A DNA stretch of 6,396 nucleotides from Burkholderiales bacterium (lineage in GTDB: Bacteria; Pseudomonadota; Gammaproteobacteria; Burkholderiales; Burkholderiaceae), in assembly GCA_903643055.1 (NCBI GenBank), contig CAHJWV010000648.1, forward strand, positions 1 to 6,396. Reading direction: 5' to 3'. Of this stretch, positions 1 through 5,689 are shown one piece after another. The first letter of the stretch is position 1. Every line of letters begins with the position of its first letter. The notes beneath the pieces were generated by a model, which was given only the letters and a program-made list of their open reading frames with translations, did no database searches and was not told the origin of the DNA. Position numbers and translations under genes: made by a program.

Positions 1-1
1 T

Positions 2-541
2 GGCTCGGCCGAGGCGGTGGGCCTGCTGGTGGCGCTGTCGTTGGTGCGCGAATTGGGACCGGTGGTGACAGCGTTGCTGTTCGCCGGGCGCGCTGGCACT
101 TCGCTCACGGCGGAGATCGGATTGATGAAGGCGGGCGAGCAACTGTCGGCCATGGAGATGATGGCGGTGGATCCGGTCAAGCGTGTCTTGGCGCCACGGT
201 TTTGGGCGGGTGTGATGGCGATGCCGTTGCTGGCCGCGGTGTTCAGCGCGATCGGCATCGTTGGTGGCTGGCTGGTGGCTGTGCCTTTGATTGGTGTGGA
301 TGAAGGCTCGTTCTGGTCGCAGATGCAGGGCGGCGTCAACGTATGGGCTGATGTGGGCAATGGCGTGATCAAAAGCGTGGTGTTCGGATTCACCGTAACC
401 TTCGTCGCGCTGTTGCAGGGTTATGCGTGCAAGCCCACGCCCGAGGGCGTGTCGGCGGCGACGACGCGCACTGTCGTGATGGCGTCGCTTGCGGTGCTGG
501 CACTCGACTTCGTGCTGACAGCCATGATGTTTTCGATTTGA
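2..541 (+). CDS. mlaE: MlaE, permease subunit of the phospholipid ABC transporter (5' truncated)
   Basis: This is the inner-membrane permease of the MlaFEDB complex, which moves phospholipid between the inner membrane and the periplasmic carrier MlaC. The open frame enters from before the window, and 179 residues are visible. The family is usually about 260 residues, so roughly the first 80 are missing. The visible part starts inside the most conserved stretch of the MlaE (DUF140) family, with [19 protein letters not shown] followed by TAEIGLM, then [13 protein letters not shown] and PRFWAGV. Two or three hydrophobic membrane segments follow, and the C-terminus has the usual ATTRTVV then [10 protein letters not shown] ending. 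The TGA stop at 539-541 overlaps the Shine-Dalgarno sequence of mlaD, so the two are probably translationally coupled. The ATPase gene mlaF is expected immediately upstream, outside the window (inference). The GTG at position 17 is internal and is not the real start. Confidence 0.96.
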   Translation, partial: GSAEAVGLLVALSLVRELGPVVTALLFAGRAGTSLTAEIGLMKAGEQLSAMEMMAVDPVKRVLAPRFWAGVMAMPLLAAVFSAIGIVGGWLVAVPLIGVDEGSFWSQMQGGVNVWADVGNGVIKSVVFGFTVTFVALLQGYACKPTPEGVSAATTRTVVMASLAVLALDFVLTAMMFSI

Positions 542-547
542 GGAGGG
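541..547 (+). promoter_or_regulatory. Strong ribosome binding site of mlaD overlapping the mlaE stop
   Basis: AGGAGGG begins on the last base of the mlaE TGA and lies 5 bases before the ATG at 553. It decides the mlaD start: the same frame is open further upstream (from 427) but there it runs inside mlaE, without family similarity. Confidence 0.8.
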
Positions 548-552
548 CGGCG

Positions 553-1053
553 ATGCAAAAGTCTCGTCATGACATTTGGGTGGGGCTGTTCGTGCTGATC
601 GGCGCGGCGGCGGTGTTGTTTCTCGCGCTGAAGGCAGGCAATTTGCTAAGCTTGAATTTCGACGAGACCTATCAGGTCGCGGCCAAGTTCGACAACATCG
701 GCGGGCTGAAACCGCGGGCGGCCGTCAAGAGCGCTGGCGTGGTGGTCGGGCGGGTGGAGTCGATCGGCTTCGATGACAAGAGCTATCAGGCGCGGGTTGT
801 TCTGCAACTGCAGAAGAAGTTCGCTTTCCCGAAAGACAGCTCGGCCAAGATCCTGACTTCCGGTTTGCTCGGTGAGCAATACCTCGGCCTGGAGCCTGGC
901 GCAGAAGAGAAGAGTCTCGCTGCTGGCGACACCATCACGCAGACGCAATCGGCGGTGGTGCTTGAAAATCTGATCAGCCAGTTCCTCTACAGCAAGGCGG
1001 CAGACTCGGGTTCGCCTGCCGCGCCCGCTGCGGCCGGTGGAGCGAAGAAATGA
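553..1053 (+). CDS. mlaD: MlaD, MCE-domain phospholipid-binding subunit
   Basis: MlaD is the membrane-anchored MCE protein that forms a hexameric ring on the periplasmic face of the MlaFEDB complex and passes phospholipid through its central pore. The protein has 166 residues, slightly shorter than the 183 of E. coli. It has one N-terminal membrane helix (about residues 8-28, WVGLFVLIGAAAVLFLAL), then the MCE domain (about 39-118). That domain contains the typical F-DNIGGLKPRAAVK-AGVVVGRV pattern and the SGLLGEQYLGLEPG motif near 103-116. The helix near 134-147 (AVVLENLISQFLYS) corresponds to the hydrophobic pore-forming segment. The tail is Ala/Pro/Gly rich. The start at 553 follows a strong Shine-Dalgarno, and the stop overlaps the mlaA start by four bases (ATGA). 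Family assignment is secure. Confidence 0.96.
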   Translation: MQKSRHDIWVGLFVLIGAAAVLFLALKAGNLLSLNFDETYQVAAKFDNIGGLKPRAAVKSAGVVVGRVESIGFDDKSYQARVVLQLQKKFAFPKDSSAKILTSGLLGEQYLGLEPGAEEKSLAAGDTITQTQSAVVLENLISQFLYSKAADSGSPAAPAAAGGAKK

Positions 1054-1892
1054 TGGCACTGCGGGCGCGTTCGCGTCTGGTCCCGTGGGTCTTGCTGGCT
1101 GGTCTGGTGATGTCGGGCTGCGCTGCAGCGCCGGCGGTCGAAAACGAAACCGCCAAGGCGGTTTCGAAGCGCATTGACCCGTGGGAGAACTGGAACCGCA
1201 AGGTCTACGCATTCAACGACAAGCTTGATACCGCGGTGTTGAAGCCGGTAGCAACCACCTATACGAAAGTGGTGCCGCAACCGGTCCGGCAGGGTGTTAG
1301 CAATTTCTTTGGCAATGTTGCGGATGCCTGGTCCGCCATCAACAATTTTCTGCAAGGCAAGGTCAGCAACGGCCTGCAGGACGTGATGCGCGTTGGCACG
1401 AACACGATCTTCGGTCTGGCAGGTGTGTTTGACGTCGCCAGCGAGTTTGGAGTCGATCGCCAGAACGAAGACTTCGGTCAGACGCTGGGCCGTTGGGGCA
1501 TGGCGCCGGGGCCGTACATCGTCTGGCCGTTGCTGGGCCCGTCAACAGTGCGTGAGAGCCTGGCTTTGCCACTGGATCGTTCGGTGTCGCCGGCCCTGGC
1601 CATCAATGACACGGGCGGCCGCTATGCGGTGGTCGGCCTGCAGTTGATCAACGATCGCGCTGCCTTGCTGGGCGCCAGCAATCTGCTGAACGACATTGCG
1701 TTGGATCGATACGTCTTTGTGCGCGATGCCTACATGCAGCGCCGGCGCAGCCTGGTCTATGACGGCAATGTGCCCGAGCTGGACTCTTACTACGATGCCA
1801 GCCCGGCGGCCGGCGAGGCGAAAACGCCGGATGCCAATGCGCCCGCGGCGGCTGCGCCTGCTGCTTCGGCGGCCTCCCAGCCCAGCTTTTGA
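1050..1892 (+). CDS. mlaA: MlaA (VacJ), outer-membrane lipoprotein of phospholipid retrograde transport
   Basis: MlaA sits in the outer membrane, removes misplaced phospholipid from the outer leaflet and hands it to MlaC. The 280-residue product starts with a basic n-region and hydrophobic core, and has a probable lipobox ending MSGC, with Cys24 as the lipidated residue. Met at -3 is less usual than Leu. After the signal comes the family hallmark DPWENWNRKVYAFND (43-57). Later come NNFLQGK, the FDVASEFG segment, and the signature EDFGQTLGRWGMAPGPY followed by WPLLGPST. The last 30 or so residues form an Ala/Pro-rich low-complexity tail beyond the conserved domain. The ATG at 1050 overlaps the mlaD stop (ATGA) and has GGAG at 1039-1042; an adjacent ATG at 1053 is an alternative. 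In E. coli mlaA lies elsewhere on the chromosome; its place here, between mlaD and mlaC, fits beta-proteobacteria. Confidence 0.95.
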   Translation: MMALRARSRLVPWVLLAGLVMSGCAAAPAVENETAKAVSKRIDPWENWNRKVYAFNDKLDTAVLKPVATTYTKVVPQPVRQGVSNFFGNVADAWSAINNFLQGKVSNGLQDVMRVGTNTIFGLAGVFDVASEFGVDRQNEDFGQTLGRWGMAPGPYIVWPLLGPSTVRESLALPLDRSVSPALAINDTGGRYAVVGLQLINDRAALLGASNLLNDIALDRYVFVRDAYMQRRRSLVYDGNVPELDSYYDASPAAGEAKTPDANAPAAAAPAASAASQPSF

Positions 1893-1909
1893 GGCTTTGC
1901 TTAGATTTA

Positions 1910-1943
1910 CGCCAGCCTCTGCCAACGGGCGGTGGGGCTGGCG
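1910..1943 (+). other. GC-rich hairpin in the mlaA-mlaC gap
   Basis: CGCCAGCC at 1910-1917 is exactly complementary to GGCTGGCG at 1936-1943. The stem continues with a T-G wobble (1918/1935) and a C-G pair (1919/1934), giving about 10 pairs. Inside the loop, GCC at 1921-1923 can pair with GGC at 1928-1930. No T-run follows, so it is not a standard intrinsic terminator. It may be an mRNA processing, stabilising or attenuating structure between cistrons; that role is inference. Confidence 0.45.
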
Positions 1944-1945
1944 CG

Positions 1946-1975
1946 TTGATCTCGCAGGTGATCGGTGAATTTAAA
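1946..1975 (+). promoter_or_regulatory. Weak sigma70-like promoter candidate upstream of mlaC
   Basis: TTGATC (1946-1951) and TTTAAA (1970-1975) are 18 bases apart, and each matches the sigma70 consensus at four of six positions. They lie in the unusually long gap before mlaC, just after the hairpin. A match of this quality is common by chance; only its position makes it worth listing. Confidence 0.2.
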
Positions 1976-2028
1976 GAATGCTTTGCATCGACCGCCATCC
2001 AATGTGTGCCTCCAGGGCATGCGAACTG

Positions 2029-2036
2029 AAAGGAAA
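2029..2036 (+). promoter_or_regulatory. Ribosome binding site of mlaC
   Basis: AAAGGAAA lies 4 bases before the ATG at 2041, with the AGGA core 6 bases away, in an A-rich context. It supports the ATG at 2041 over the in-frame ATG at 2059, which would cut into the signal peptide. Confidence 0.65.
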
Positions 2037-2040
2037 ATAA

Positions 2041-2655
2041 ATGCTTCGCCAACGTCTTATGTCATGGTTCTCGGTTGCCGCGTTGTTGCTGGCGTCCACG
2101 GTCGCACAGGCCCAACAAACGCCGGATGCCTTGATCAAGCAGGTGTCCAATGGCGTGCTGGATGCGGCCAAGGCCGACAAGTCGATTCAGAACGGTGACA
2201 TCCAGCAGGTCATCGCTCTGGTAGAGAGCCAGGTCATGCCGCATGTGAATTTCCAGCGCATGACCTCGTCAGCGGTTGGCCGCTACTGGCGCCAGGCCAC
2301 GCCCGAGCAGCAAAAGCGTCTGCAGGCCGAGTTCAAGATTCTGCTGGTGCGCACCTATTCCGGTGCGCTGTCACAGGTTCGCGATCAAACCGTGTTGATC
2401 AAACCCTTGCGTGCTGCGCCGACCGATACTGAAGTTGTCGTCAAGAGCGAAGTTCGAGGCAAGGGCGATCCGATTCAGCTCGACTACCGGCTTGAAAAGG
2501 CAGGTGACGGTTGGAAGATCTATGACGTCAATGTGTTGGGCGTCTGGCTGGTCGAGAACTATCGCAACAGCTTTGCGCAGGAAATCGGCGCCGGTGGTGT
2601 GGATGGCCTGATCAGCAAGCTGGCCGAGCGCAACAAGGCCGCTGGCGGTCGCTGA
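2041..2655 (+). CDS. mlaC: MlaC, periplasmic phospholipid carrier
   Basis: MlaC is a soluble periplasmic protein (Ttg2D family) that carries phospholipid between outer-membrane MlaA and the inner-membrane MlaFEDB complex. The 204-residue precursor has a clear Sec signal peptide: basic start, hydrophobic core FSVAALLLAS, and probable cleavage after AQA at residue 24. The mature part shows family patterns: FQRMTSSAVGRYWR (71-84), then TPEQQKRLQAEFKILLVRTYSGAL, a beta-rich middle with VVVKSEVRGKGDPIQLDY, and the C-terminal signature WKIYDVNVLGVWLVENYRN followed by FAQEI. Length matches the usual 200-210. The gene is separated from mlaA by 148 bases, the only large gap in the operon, and mlaB follows 6 bases after its stop. 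It is probably cotranscribed with the upstream genes, with possible extra input from the gap. Confidence 0.95.
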   Translation: MLRQRLMSWFSVAALLLASTVAQAQQTPDALIKQVSNGVLDAAKADKSIQNGDIQQVIALVESQVMPHVNFQRMTSSAVGRYWRQATPEQQKRLQAEFKILLVRTYSGALSQVRDQTVLIKPLRAAPTDTEVVVKSEVRGKGDPIQLDYRLEKAGDGWKIYDVNVLGVWLVENYRNSFAQEIGAGGVDGLISKLAERNKAAGGR

Positions 2656-2661
2656 TCGATC

Positions 2662-2961
2662 ATGCTGGTCTTGCCCTCGACCGTCACCACCGAGGTGGCC
2701 CGCGACACGCAGCGCATGCTGGCGCAGGCGCTGCAGCAGGAAATCAAGACGCAGAACGAGCCGCGCGTGACGGTGGATGCGTCCGGGCTGCAGCATTTCG
2801 ATTCGGCGGCCTTGGCCGTCTTGCTCGAGTGCCAACGCCTGGCGCTGGCCTGGGGCAAAGGCTTTGCGGTGCGCAATGCCCCAGCCAAGCTGATTGAGCT
2901 GGCGCGGCTCTATGGCGTTGATGTTTTGCTGATGCCGTCGGACGTGGCTGCGACGGCTTGA
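2662..2961 (+). CDS. mlaB: MlaB, STAS-domain cytoplasmic subunit of the Mla transporter
   Basis: MlaB is a small cytoplasmic STAS protein that binds the ATPase MlaF and is needed for assembly and activity of the complex. The 99-residue product is one STAS domain: an N-terminal strand and helix, then VTVDASGLQHFDSAALAVL (36-54), the anti-sigma-antagonist-like core, and a C-terminal helix-strand ending with LARLYGVDVLLMP. In E. coli the residue after the core Asp is a functionally important Thr (DTAGLALL); here it is Ser48 in DSAALAVL, a conservative change. The ATG at 2662 is 6 bases after the mlaC stop and has no good Shine-Dalgarno of its own, which suggests translation is coupled to mlaC. 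It is the last gene of the operon, and a terminator lies 100 bases downstream. Sequence similarity in this family is low, so position in the operon adds much to the call. Confidence 0.9.
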   Translation: MLVLPSTVTTEVARDTQRMLAQALQQEIKTQNEPRVTVDASGLQHFDSAALAVLLECQRLALAWGKGFAVRNAPAKLIELARLYGVDVLLMPSDVAATA

Positions 2962-3060
2962 AGGGCTCGTTCAGGTCAGCGCGTTAATGACGTTAGGTCG
3001 AACGGCGTCATCATGCATGAGCTCGACGAGCCTGCAGCCCAAGGAGGCCGAGTTAAGCAC

Positions 3061-3087
3061 AAGAGGGCAGCGGTGCCCTCTTTTCGT
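3061..3087 (+). terminator. Intrinsic terminator closing the mla operon
   Basis: AAGAGGGCA (3061-3069) pairs perfectly with TGCCCTCTT (3074-3082) across a GCGG tetraloop. The stem has nine pairs, and TTTTCGTTT follows from 3081. It lies between the convergent ends of mlaB and hexR, 6 bases beyond the hexR stop. Read on the minus strand, the same stem is followed by only a broken T-run (CTTGTGCTT), so termination of the zwf-hexR transcript is plausible but weaker. Confidence 0.85.
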
Positions 3088-3092
3088 TTCTG

Positions 3093-3962
3093 CTATTCGA
3101 GTTGCGCGTATCGCTTCGCACGCAGGTTGCGCTTGATGTCTTGCAGCATCGGGCGCAATTCACTGCCCAGGCGCAAGGCCACGCCGGTCGTCAGGATGTC
3201 GATCACGATCAGGTGCAAGAGCCGCGACACCATCGGGCTGTAGCGGTCATAGTCTTCCGGGTGATCTGCAGCCAGCAAGATCTGGTGGGTGCCGGTCTGG
3301 CCGAGCTGCGCCAGCGGTGAGCCGCTCGCGGTAATGAAGATGGTCGTGGCGCCGCGCTTGCGCGCGATCTCGGCCACGTCGATCAGGTCGCGGCTGCGCC
3401 CTGAGTTCGAGATGATGACGACGCAATCGCCCGCGTGCAGCATGGTGGCGCTCATCACCTGCACGTGGCTGTCGCTGATGGCGACCGCGTTGACGCCCAG
3501 GCGAAAGAACTTGTGCTGCGCGTCTTGGGCGACGATGCCTGAGTTGCCAACGCCATAGAACTCGATGCGGCGCCCGCTGCGGCCGGCTTCGGCGAGCGCC
3601 GCCATCGCGCGTTCGAAGGCATGGCTGGCGGCGTCGTTGCGGTATTTCAGCAAGGCGCTGACCGCGTTGTCGATCACCTTGACGACGATGTCGTTCGGCT
3701 TGTCGTCTTCATCGACCGAGCGGTGCACGAAGGGCACGCCTTCGTTGACGCTGCCGGCCAGCTTACGTTTGAAGTCGGCCAGGCCGTCATAGCCCACGCT
3801 GCGGCAAAAGCGAACCACGGTGGGCTTGCTGACATGGGCCCGATCGGCGAGCTCGCTCACTGGCAAGGTCGCGAAGCTGCGCGCGTCGGCAAGCACGAGT
3901 TTGGCAACCCGTTGCTCTGCCGGAGGAAGTGCAGGAATGGAGGCGCGGATTCTGTCCAGCAC
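3093..3962 (-). CDS. hexR: HexR, RpiR-family transcriptional regulator of hexose metabolism
   Basis: The 289-residue protein has the RpiR architecture. An N-terminal helix-turn-helix domain (about 1-75) carries LPVSELADRAHVSKPTVVRFCRSVGYDGLADFKRKL. A C-terminal sugar-phosphate SIS domain (about 130-260) carries FYGVGNSG (135-142) and SNSGRSRDL (185-193). HexR proteins repress zwf, edd, eda and related genes, and release DNA on binding KDPG, an Entner-Doudoroff intermediate. Ser141 and Ser185 are at or next to the KDPG-contacting serines I recall for the Pseudomonas putida protein. The start is a GTG at 3962, 18 bases after the zwf stop; no other start codon lies in frame between that stop and the GTG, and LDRIRAS is the expected N-terminus. 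It is the second gene of a zwf-hexR operon, so autoregulation through the zwf promoter is likely. The regulator type is certain; the exact effector is inferred from zwf linkage. Confidence 0.92.
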   Translation of the reverse strand: MLDRIRASIPALPPAEQRVAKLVLADARSFATLPVSELADRAHVSKPTVVRFCRSVGYDGLADFKRKLAGSVNEGVPFVHRSVDEDDKPNDIVVKVIDNAVSALLKYRNDAASHAFERAMAALAEAGRSGRRIEFYGVGNSGIVAQDAQHKFFRLGVNAVAISDSHVQVMSATMLHAGDCVVIISNSGRSRDLIDVAEIARKRGATTIFITASGSPLAQLGQTGTHQILLAADHPEDYDRYSPMVSRLLHLIVIDILTTGVALRLGSELRPMLQDIKRNLRAKRYAQLE

Positions 3963-3980
3963 AGGGTCAGCTCGACAGCA

Positions 3981-5426
3981 TCATTGCTCTTCCGACCAGG
4001 CGAAGCCGTCTCGCGCCACCAGCGCGCTGGCGGCCGCGGGGCCCCAGGTGCCTGACGCATACGGGCGGGGCCCGCTGGCATCCTGGCTCCAGGCGTGCAG
4101 GATGGGTTCGACCCAGCGCCAGGCCTGCTCTTGTTCATCGCTGCGCACGAACAGGTTCAGGCGGCCAGCGATCGCATCCAGCAGCAGGCGTTCGTAGGCG
4201 CCGACGCGGTTCTCGGCAAAGGCCTTGTCGAAGTCGAGGTCGAGCGACACCGGCGACAACGTTTCCTGCTGGCCCGTGCCCTTGGCGGCCAGCAAATGCA
4301 GCTCCAGGCCATCGCCCGGTTGCAGCTTGATCACCAGTTTGTTCGGCTGATTCAAGCCCGGGAAGATGCTGTGCGGCGTGGGCCGGAAGTTCACGACGAT
4401 CTGCGCGTCGCGCGCAGCCAAGCGCTTGCCGGTGCGCAGATAGAAAGGCACGCCGGCCCAGCGCCAGTTCTGGACTTCGGTGCGCAAGGCAACGAAGGTC
4501 TCGCAGGTGCTGTTGGCCGGTACCTTTTCTTCCTGGAGATAGCCGACGGCGGGCTTTCCGGCCAAGCTGCCGGCACGGTATTGGCCGCGCACGACATCGC
4601 GGCCGACGCTGTCAACGGTGAACGGCTTCAGTGAGCGAAGCACCTTGAGCTTTTCATCGCGGATGGCATCGGCATCATTGCTCGAGGGTGGCTCCATCGC
4701 GACCATCGTCAGCAACTGCAGCGCATGGTTTTGGATCATGTCGCGCAGTGCGCCGGTGCGGTTATAGAAGTCGCCCCGCGTGCCCACGCCAATGCTTTCG
4801 GCCAGCGTGATCTGGATGTTGGCGATGCTTTCGCGGCGCCACAGCGGCTCGAACAGCGCGTTGCCAAAGCGCAGCGCCATCAGGTTCTGGACCGATGGTT
4901 TGCCGAGGTAGTGATCGATGCGGAAGGCTTGGGTTTCGCTGAAAACAGAGCGCACGACGCGGTTGATCTCTTGCGCGCTGGCCAGGTCATGGCCCAGTGG
5001 CTTCTCGAGCACGACGCGGATCTTCGGGCCGTTCAGGCCCGCCACGCCCAACTGCTCGCAGATTTGCGGGAAGAGGTGAGGGCTGGTGGCCAGGTACAGC
5101 ACGGCCGTATCGGCATTGCGCTCTTCCAGCCACTTCTTCAGCTTGCCGTAATCGGCAGGCTGCGACAGGTCCATGCGGCGGTAATGAAGCAGCTCAGCGA
5201 ACTTGGCGAACTCTTCATCGGTAGGGCGCTTGGCGCCTTCGACTTCCTGGAAGCGCTCTTTCAGCCAGTTGCGGTATTTCTCGTCGGGTTGCTCGTCACG
5301 AGCCACCGACAAGATGCGCCCGCCGGGCGGCAGCTTGCCGTGCCGAAAAGCTTGGAACAGCGCAGGCATCAGCTTGCGCCAAGTGAGGTCGCCGGTGCCG
5401 CCGAAGAAAACCAGATCGAAGGACAT
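3981..5426 (-). CDS. zwf: Glucose-6-phosphate 1-dehydrogenase
   Basis: Zwf oxidises glucose 6-phosphate to 6-phosphogluconolactone with NAD(P)+, the entry to the oxidative pentose phosphate and Entner-Doudoroff pathways, in the cytoplasm. The 481-residue product has the family length. It begins with the dinucleotide-binding loop GGTGDL (9-14) and RKL, then VLEKPLGHDL (139-148). The active-site signature RIDHYLGK follows at 169-176 (Asp171, phosphate-binding His172, Lys176), and the probable catalytic base is His234 in MIQNHALQL. The C-terminal region contains LRTGKRL and the RLLLDAIAG segment. The frame stays open 74 codons upstream, but those codons lack family similarity and cover the promoter region. 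The ATG at 5426 (MSFDLVFFGG) is therefore chosen, despite no clear Shine-Dalgarno. hexR follows 18 bases downstream in the same frame, and tal is divergent. Confidence 0.97.
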   Translation of the reverse strand: MSFDLVFFGGTGDLTWRKLMPALFQAFRHGKLPPGGRILSVARDEQPDEKYRNWLKERFQEVEGAKRPTDEEFAKFAELLHYRRMDLSQPADYGKLKKWLEERNADTAVLYLATSPHLFPQICEQLGVAGLNGPKIRVVLEKPLGHDLASAQEINRVVRSVFSETQAFRIDHYLGKPSVQNLMALRFGNALFEPLWRRESIANIQITLAESIGVGTRGDFYNRTGALRDMIQNHALQLLTMVAMEPPSSNDADAIRDEKLKVLRSLKPFTVDSVGRDVVRGQYRAGSLAGKPAVGYLQEEKVPANSTCETFVALRTEVQNWRWAGVPFYLRTGKRLAARDAQIVVNFRPTPHSIFPGLNQPNKLVIKLQPGDGLELHLLAAKGTGQQETLSPVSLDLDFDKAFAENRVGAYERLLLDAIAGRLNLFVRSDEQEQAWRWVEPILHAWSQDASGPRPYASGTWGPAAASALVARDGFAWSEEQ

Positions 5427-5438
5427 GGATGGGCCGTG

Positions 5439-5459
5439 GATGTAATTTAGTTTCACATC
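5439..5459. promoter_or_regulatory. Pseudo-palindromic operator candidate (possible HexR site) at the zwf promoter
   Basis: GATGTAA (5439-5445) and TCACATC (5453-5459) form an inverted repeat with six of seven arm positions complementary around an AT-rich 7-base centre. It lies 13 bases upstream of the zwf ATG and covers the predicted transcription start. HexR sites known in gamma-proteobacteria are AT-centred palindromes with TGT/ACA outer arms. This one shares the arms but has 11 rather than 9 bases between TGT and ACA, so assignment to HexR rests mainly on position and on hexR being in the same operon. Confidence 0.5.
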
Positions 5460-5460
5460 G

Positions 5461-5489
5461 ATGATGCCCAAGTTTCCTAGGCGCGTCAA
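5461..5489 (-). promoter_or_regulatory. Sigma70-like promoter of zwf-hexR
   Basis: Read on the minus strand, TTGACG (5489-5484, five of six matches) is followed after exactly 17 bases by CATCAT (5466-5461, four of six). The predicted start is near 5454, giving an untranslated leader of about 28 bases and placing +1 inside the palindrome at 5439-5459. A weaker alternative pairs TTGGGC (5471-5466) with TAAATT (5449-5444) at 16 bases, which would give a leader of only about 8 bases. Confidence 0.5.
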
Positions 5490-5524
5490 ACACTCGCCCC
5501 ATGGTGAACGCGCTCTTGTCGGCC

Positions 5525-5566
5525 TTGAAAAACAGGTTGCCGACGCACATTGAAAATGAGGTTGCC
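5525..5566. repeat. Two 17-base direct repeats with a 25-base period
   Basis: TTGAAAAACAGGTTGCC (5525-5541) and TTGAAAATGAGGTTGCC (5550-5566) are identical at 15 of 17 positions, differing only at two adjacent central bases. The copies start 25 bases apart, separated by 8 bases, in the divergent zwf-tal control region. They lie about 35-80 bases upstream of the zwf -35 element. No third copy was seen nearby. They could be tandem binding sites for a regulator; that role is inference. Confidence 0.6.
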
Positions 5567-5605
5567 ATGTCAATTCACGCCGCGGTGTGTTGCGCCGGGA
5601 TGTCG

Positions 5606-5625
5606 CGACGTTACGTCGGAGTAAC
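5606..5625. promoter_or_regulatory. Overlapping palindromes upstream of tal (operator candidate)
   Basis: CGACGT (5606-5611) and ACGTCG (5613-5618) form a perfect 13-base palindrome around a single T. A second inverted repeat, GTTAC (5610-5614) with GTAAC (5621-5625) across 6 bases, overlaps it. They lie about 65-84 bases before the tal start and could be a regulator site. No regulator can be named from the sequence. Confidence 0.35.
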
Positions 5626-5654
5626 CAAAATCGAGGGGTCAATCGCACTCGGGT

Positions 5655-5660
5655 TCTAAT
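5655..5660 (+). promoter_or_regulatory. Candidate -10 element of tal
   Basis: TCTAAT matches the sigma70 -10 consensus at five of six positions. It would place transcription start near 5667, about 23 bases before the tal ATG. No acceptable -35 hexamer is found 16-18 bases upstream, so if this is real it may depend on an activator. Confidence 0.3.
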
Positions 5661-5678
5661 GGCGAATTGCTGCCCCTC

Positions 5679-5682
5679 GGAG
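5679..5682 (+). promoter_or_regulatory. Ribosome binding site of tal
   Basis: GGAG lies 7 bases before the ATG at 5690, a standard spacing, and supports that start. Confidence 0.6.
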
Positions 5683-5689
5683 CCTGACC

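Noticed and set aside
427..552. Upstream extension of the MlaD frame
   Set aside because: These codons lie inside mlaE in another frame. The strong Shine-Dalgarno and membrane anchor set the start at 553.
2002..2040. 12-codon frame (MCASRACELKGK) ending directly before the mlaC ATG
   Set aside because: It has no ribosome binding site, codons that do not suggest an attenuator, and a length easily reached by chance.
3013..3243. Plus-strand open frame of 76 codons starting just before the terminator
   Set aside because: It runs through the terminator hairpin into the antisense of hexR, has a composition typical of shadow frames and shows no family pattern.
4725..5450. Long plus-strand open frame (241 codons) opposite zwf
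   Set aside because: It is antisense to the unmistakable zwf. Long antisense frames are common in GC-rich genes, and the translation shows no recognisable domain.
5427..5648. N-terminal extension of Zwf by 74 codons
   Set aside because: It has no similarity to the family, overlaps the promoter and repeats, and the family start MSFDLVFFGG lies at 5426.
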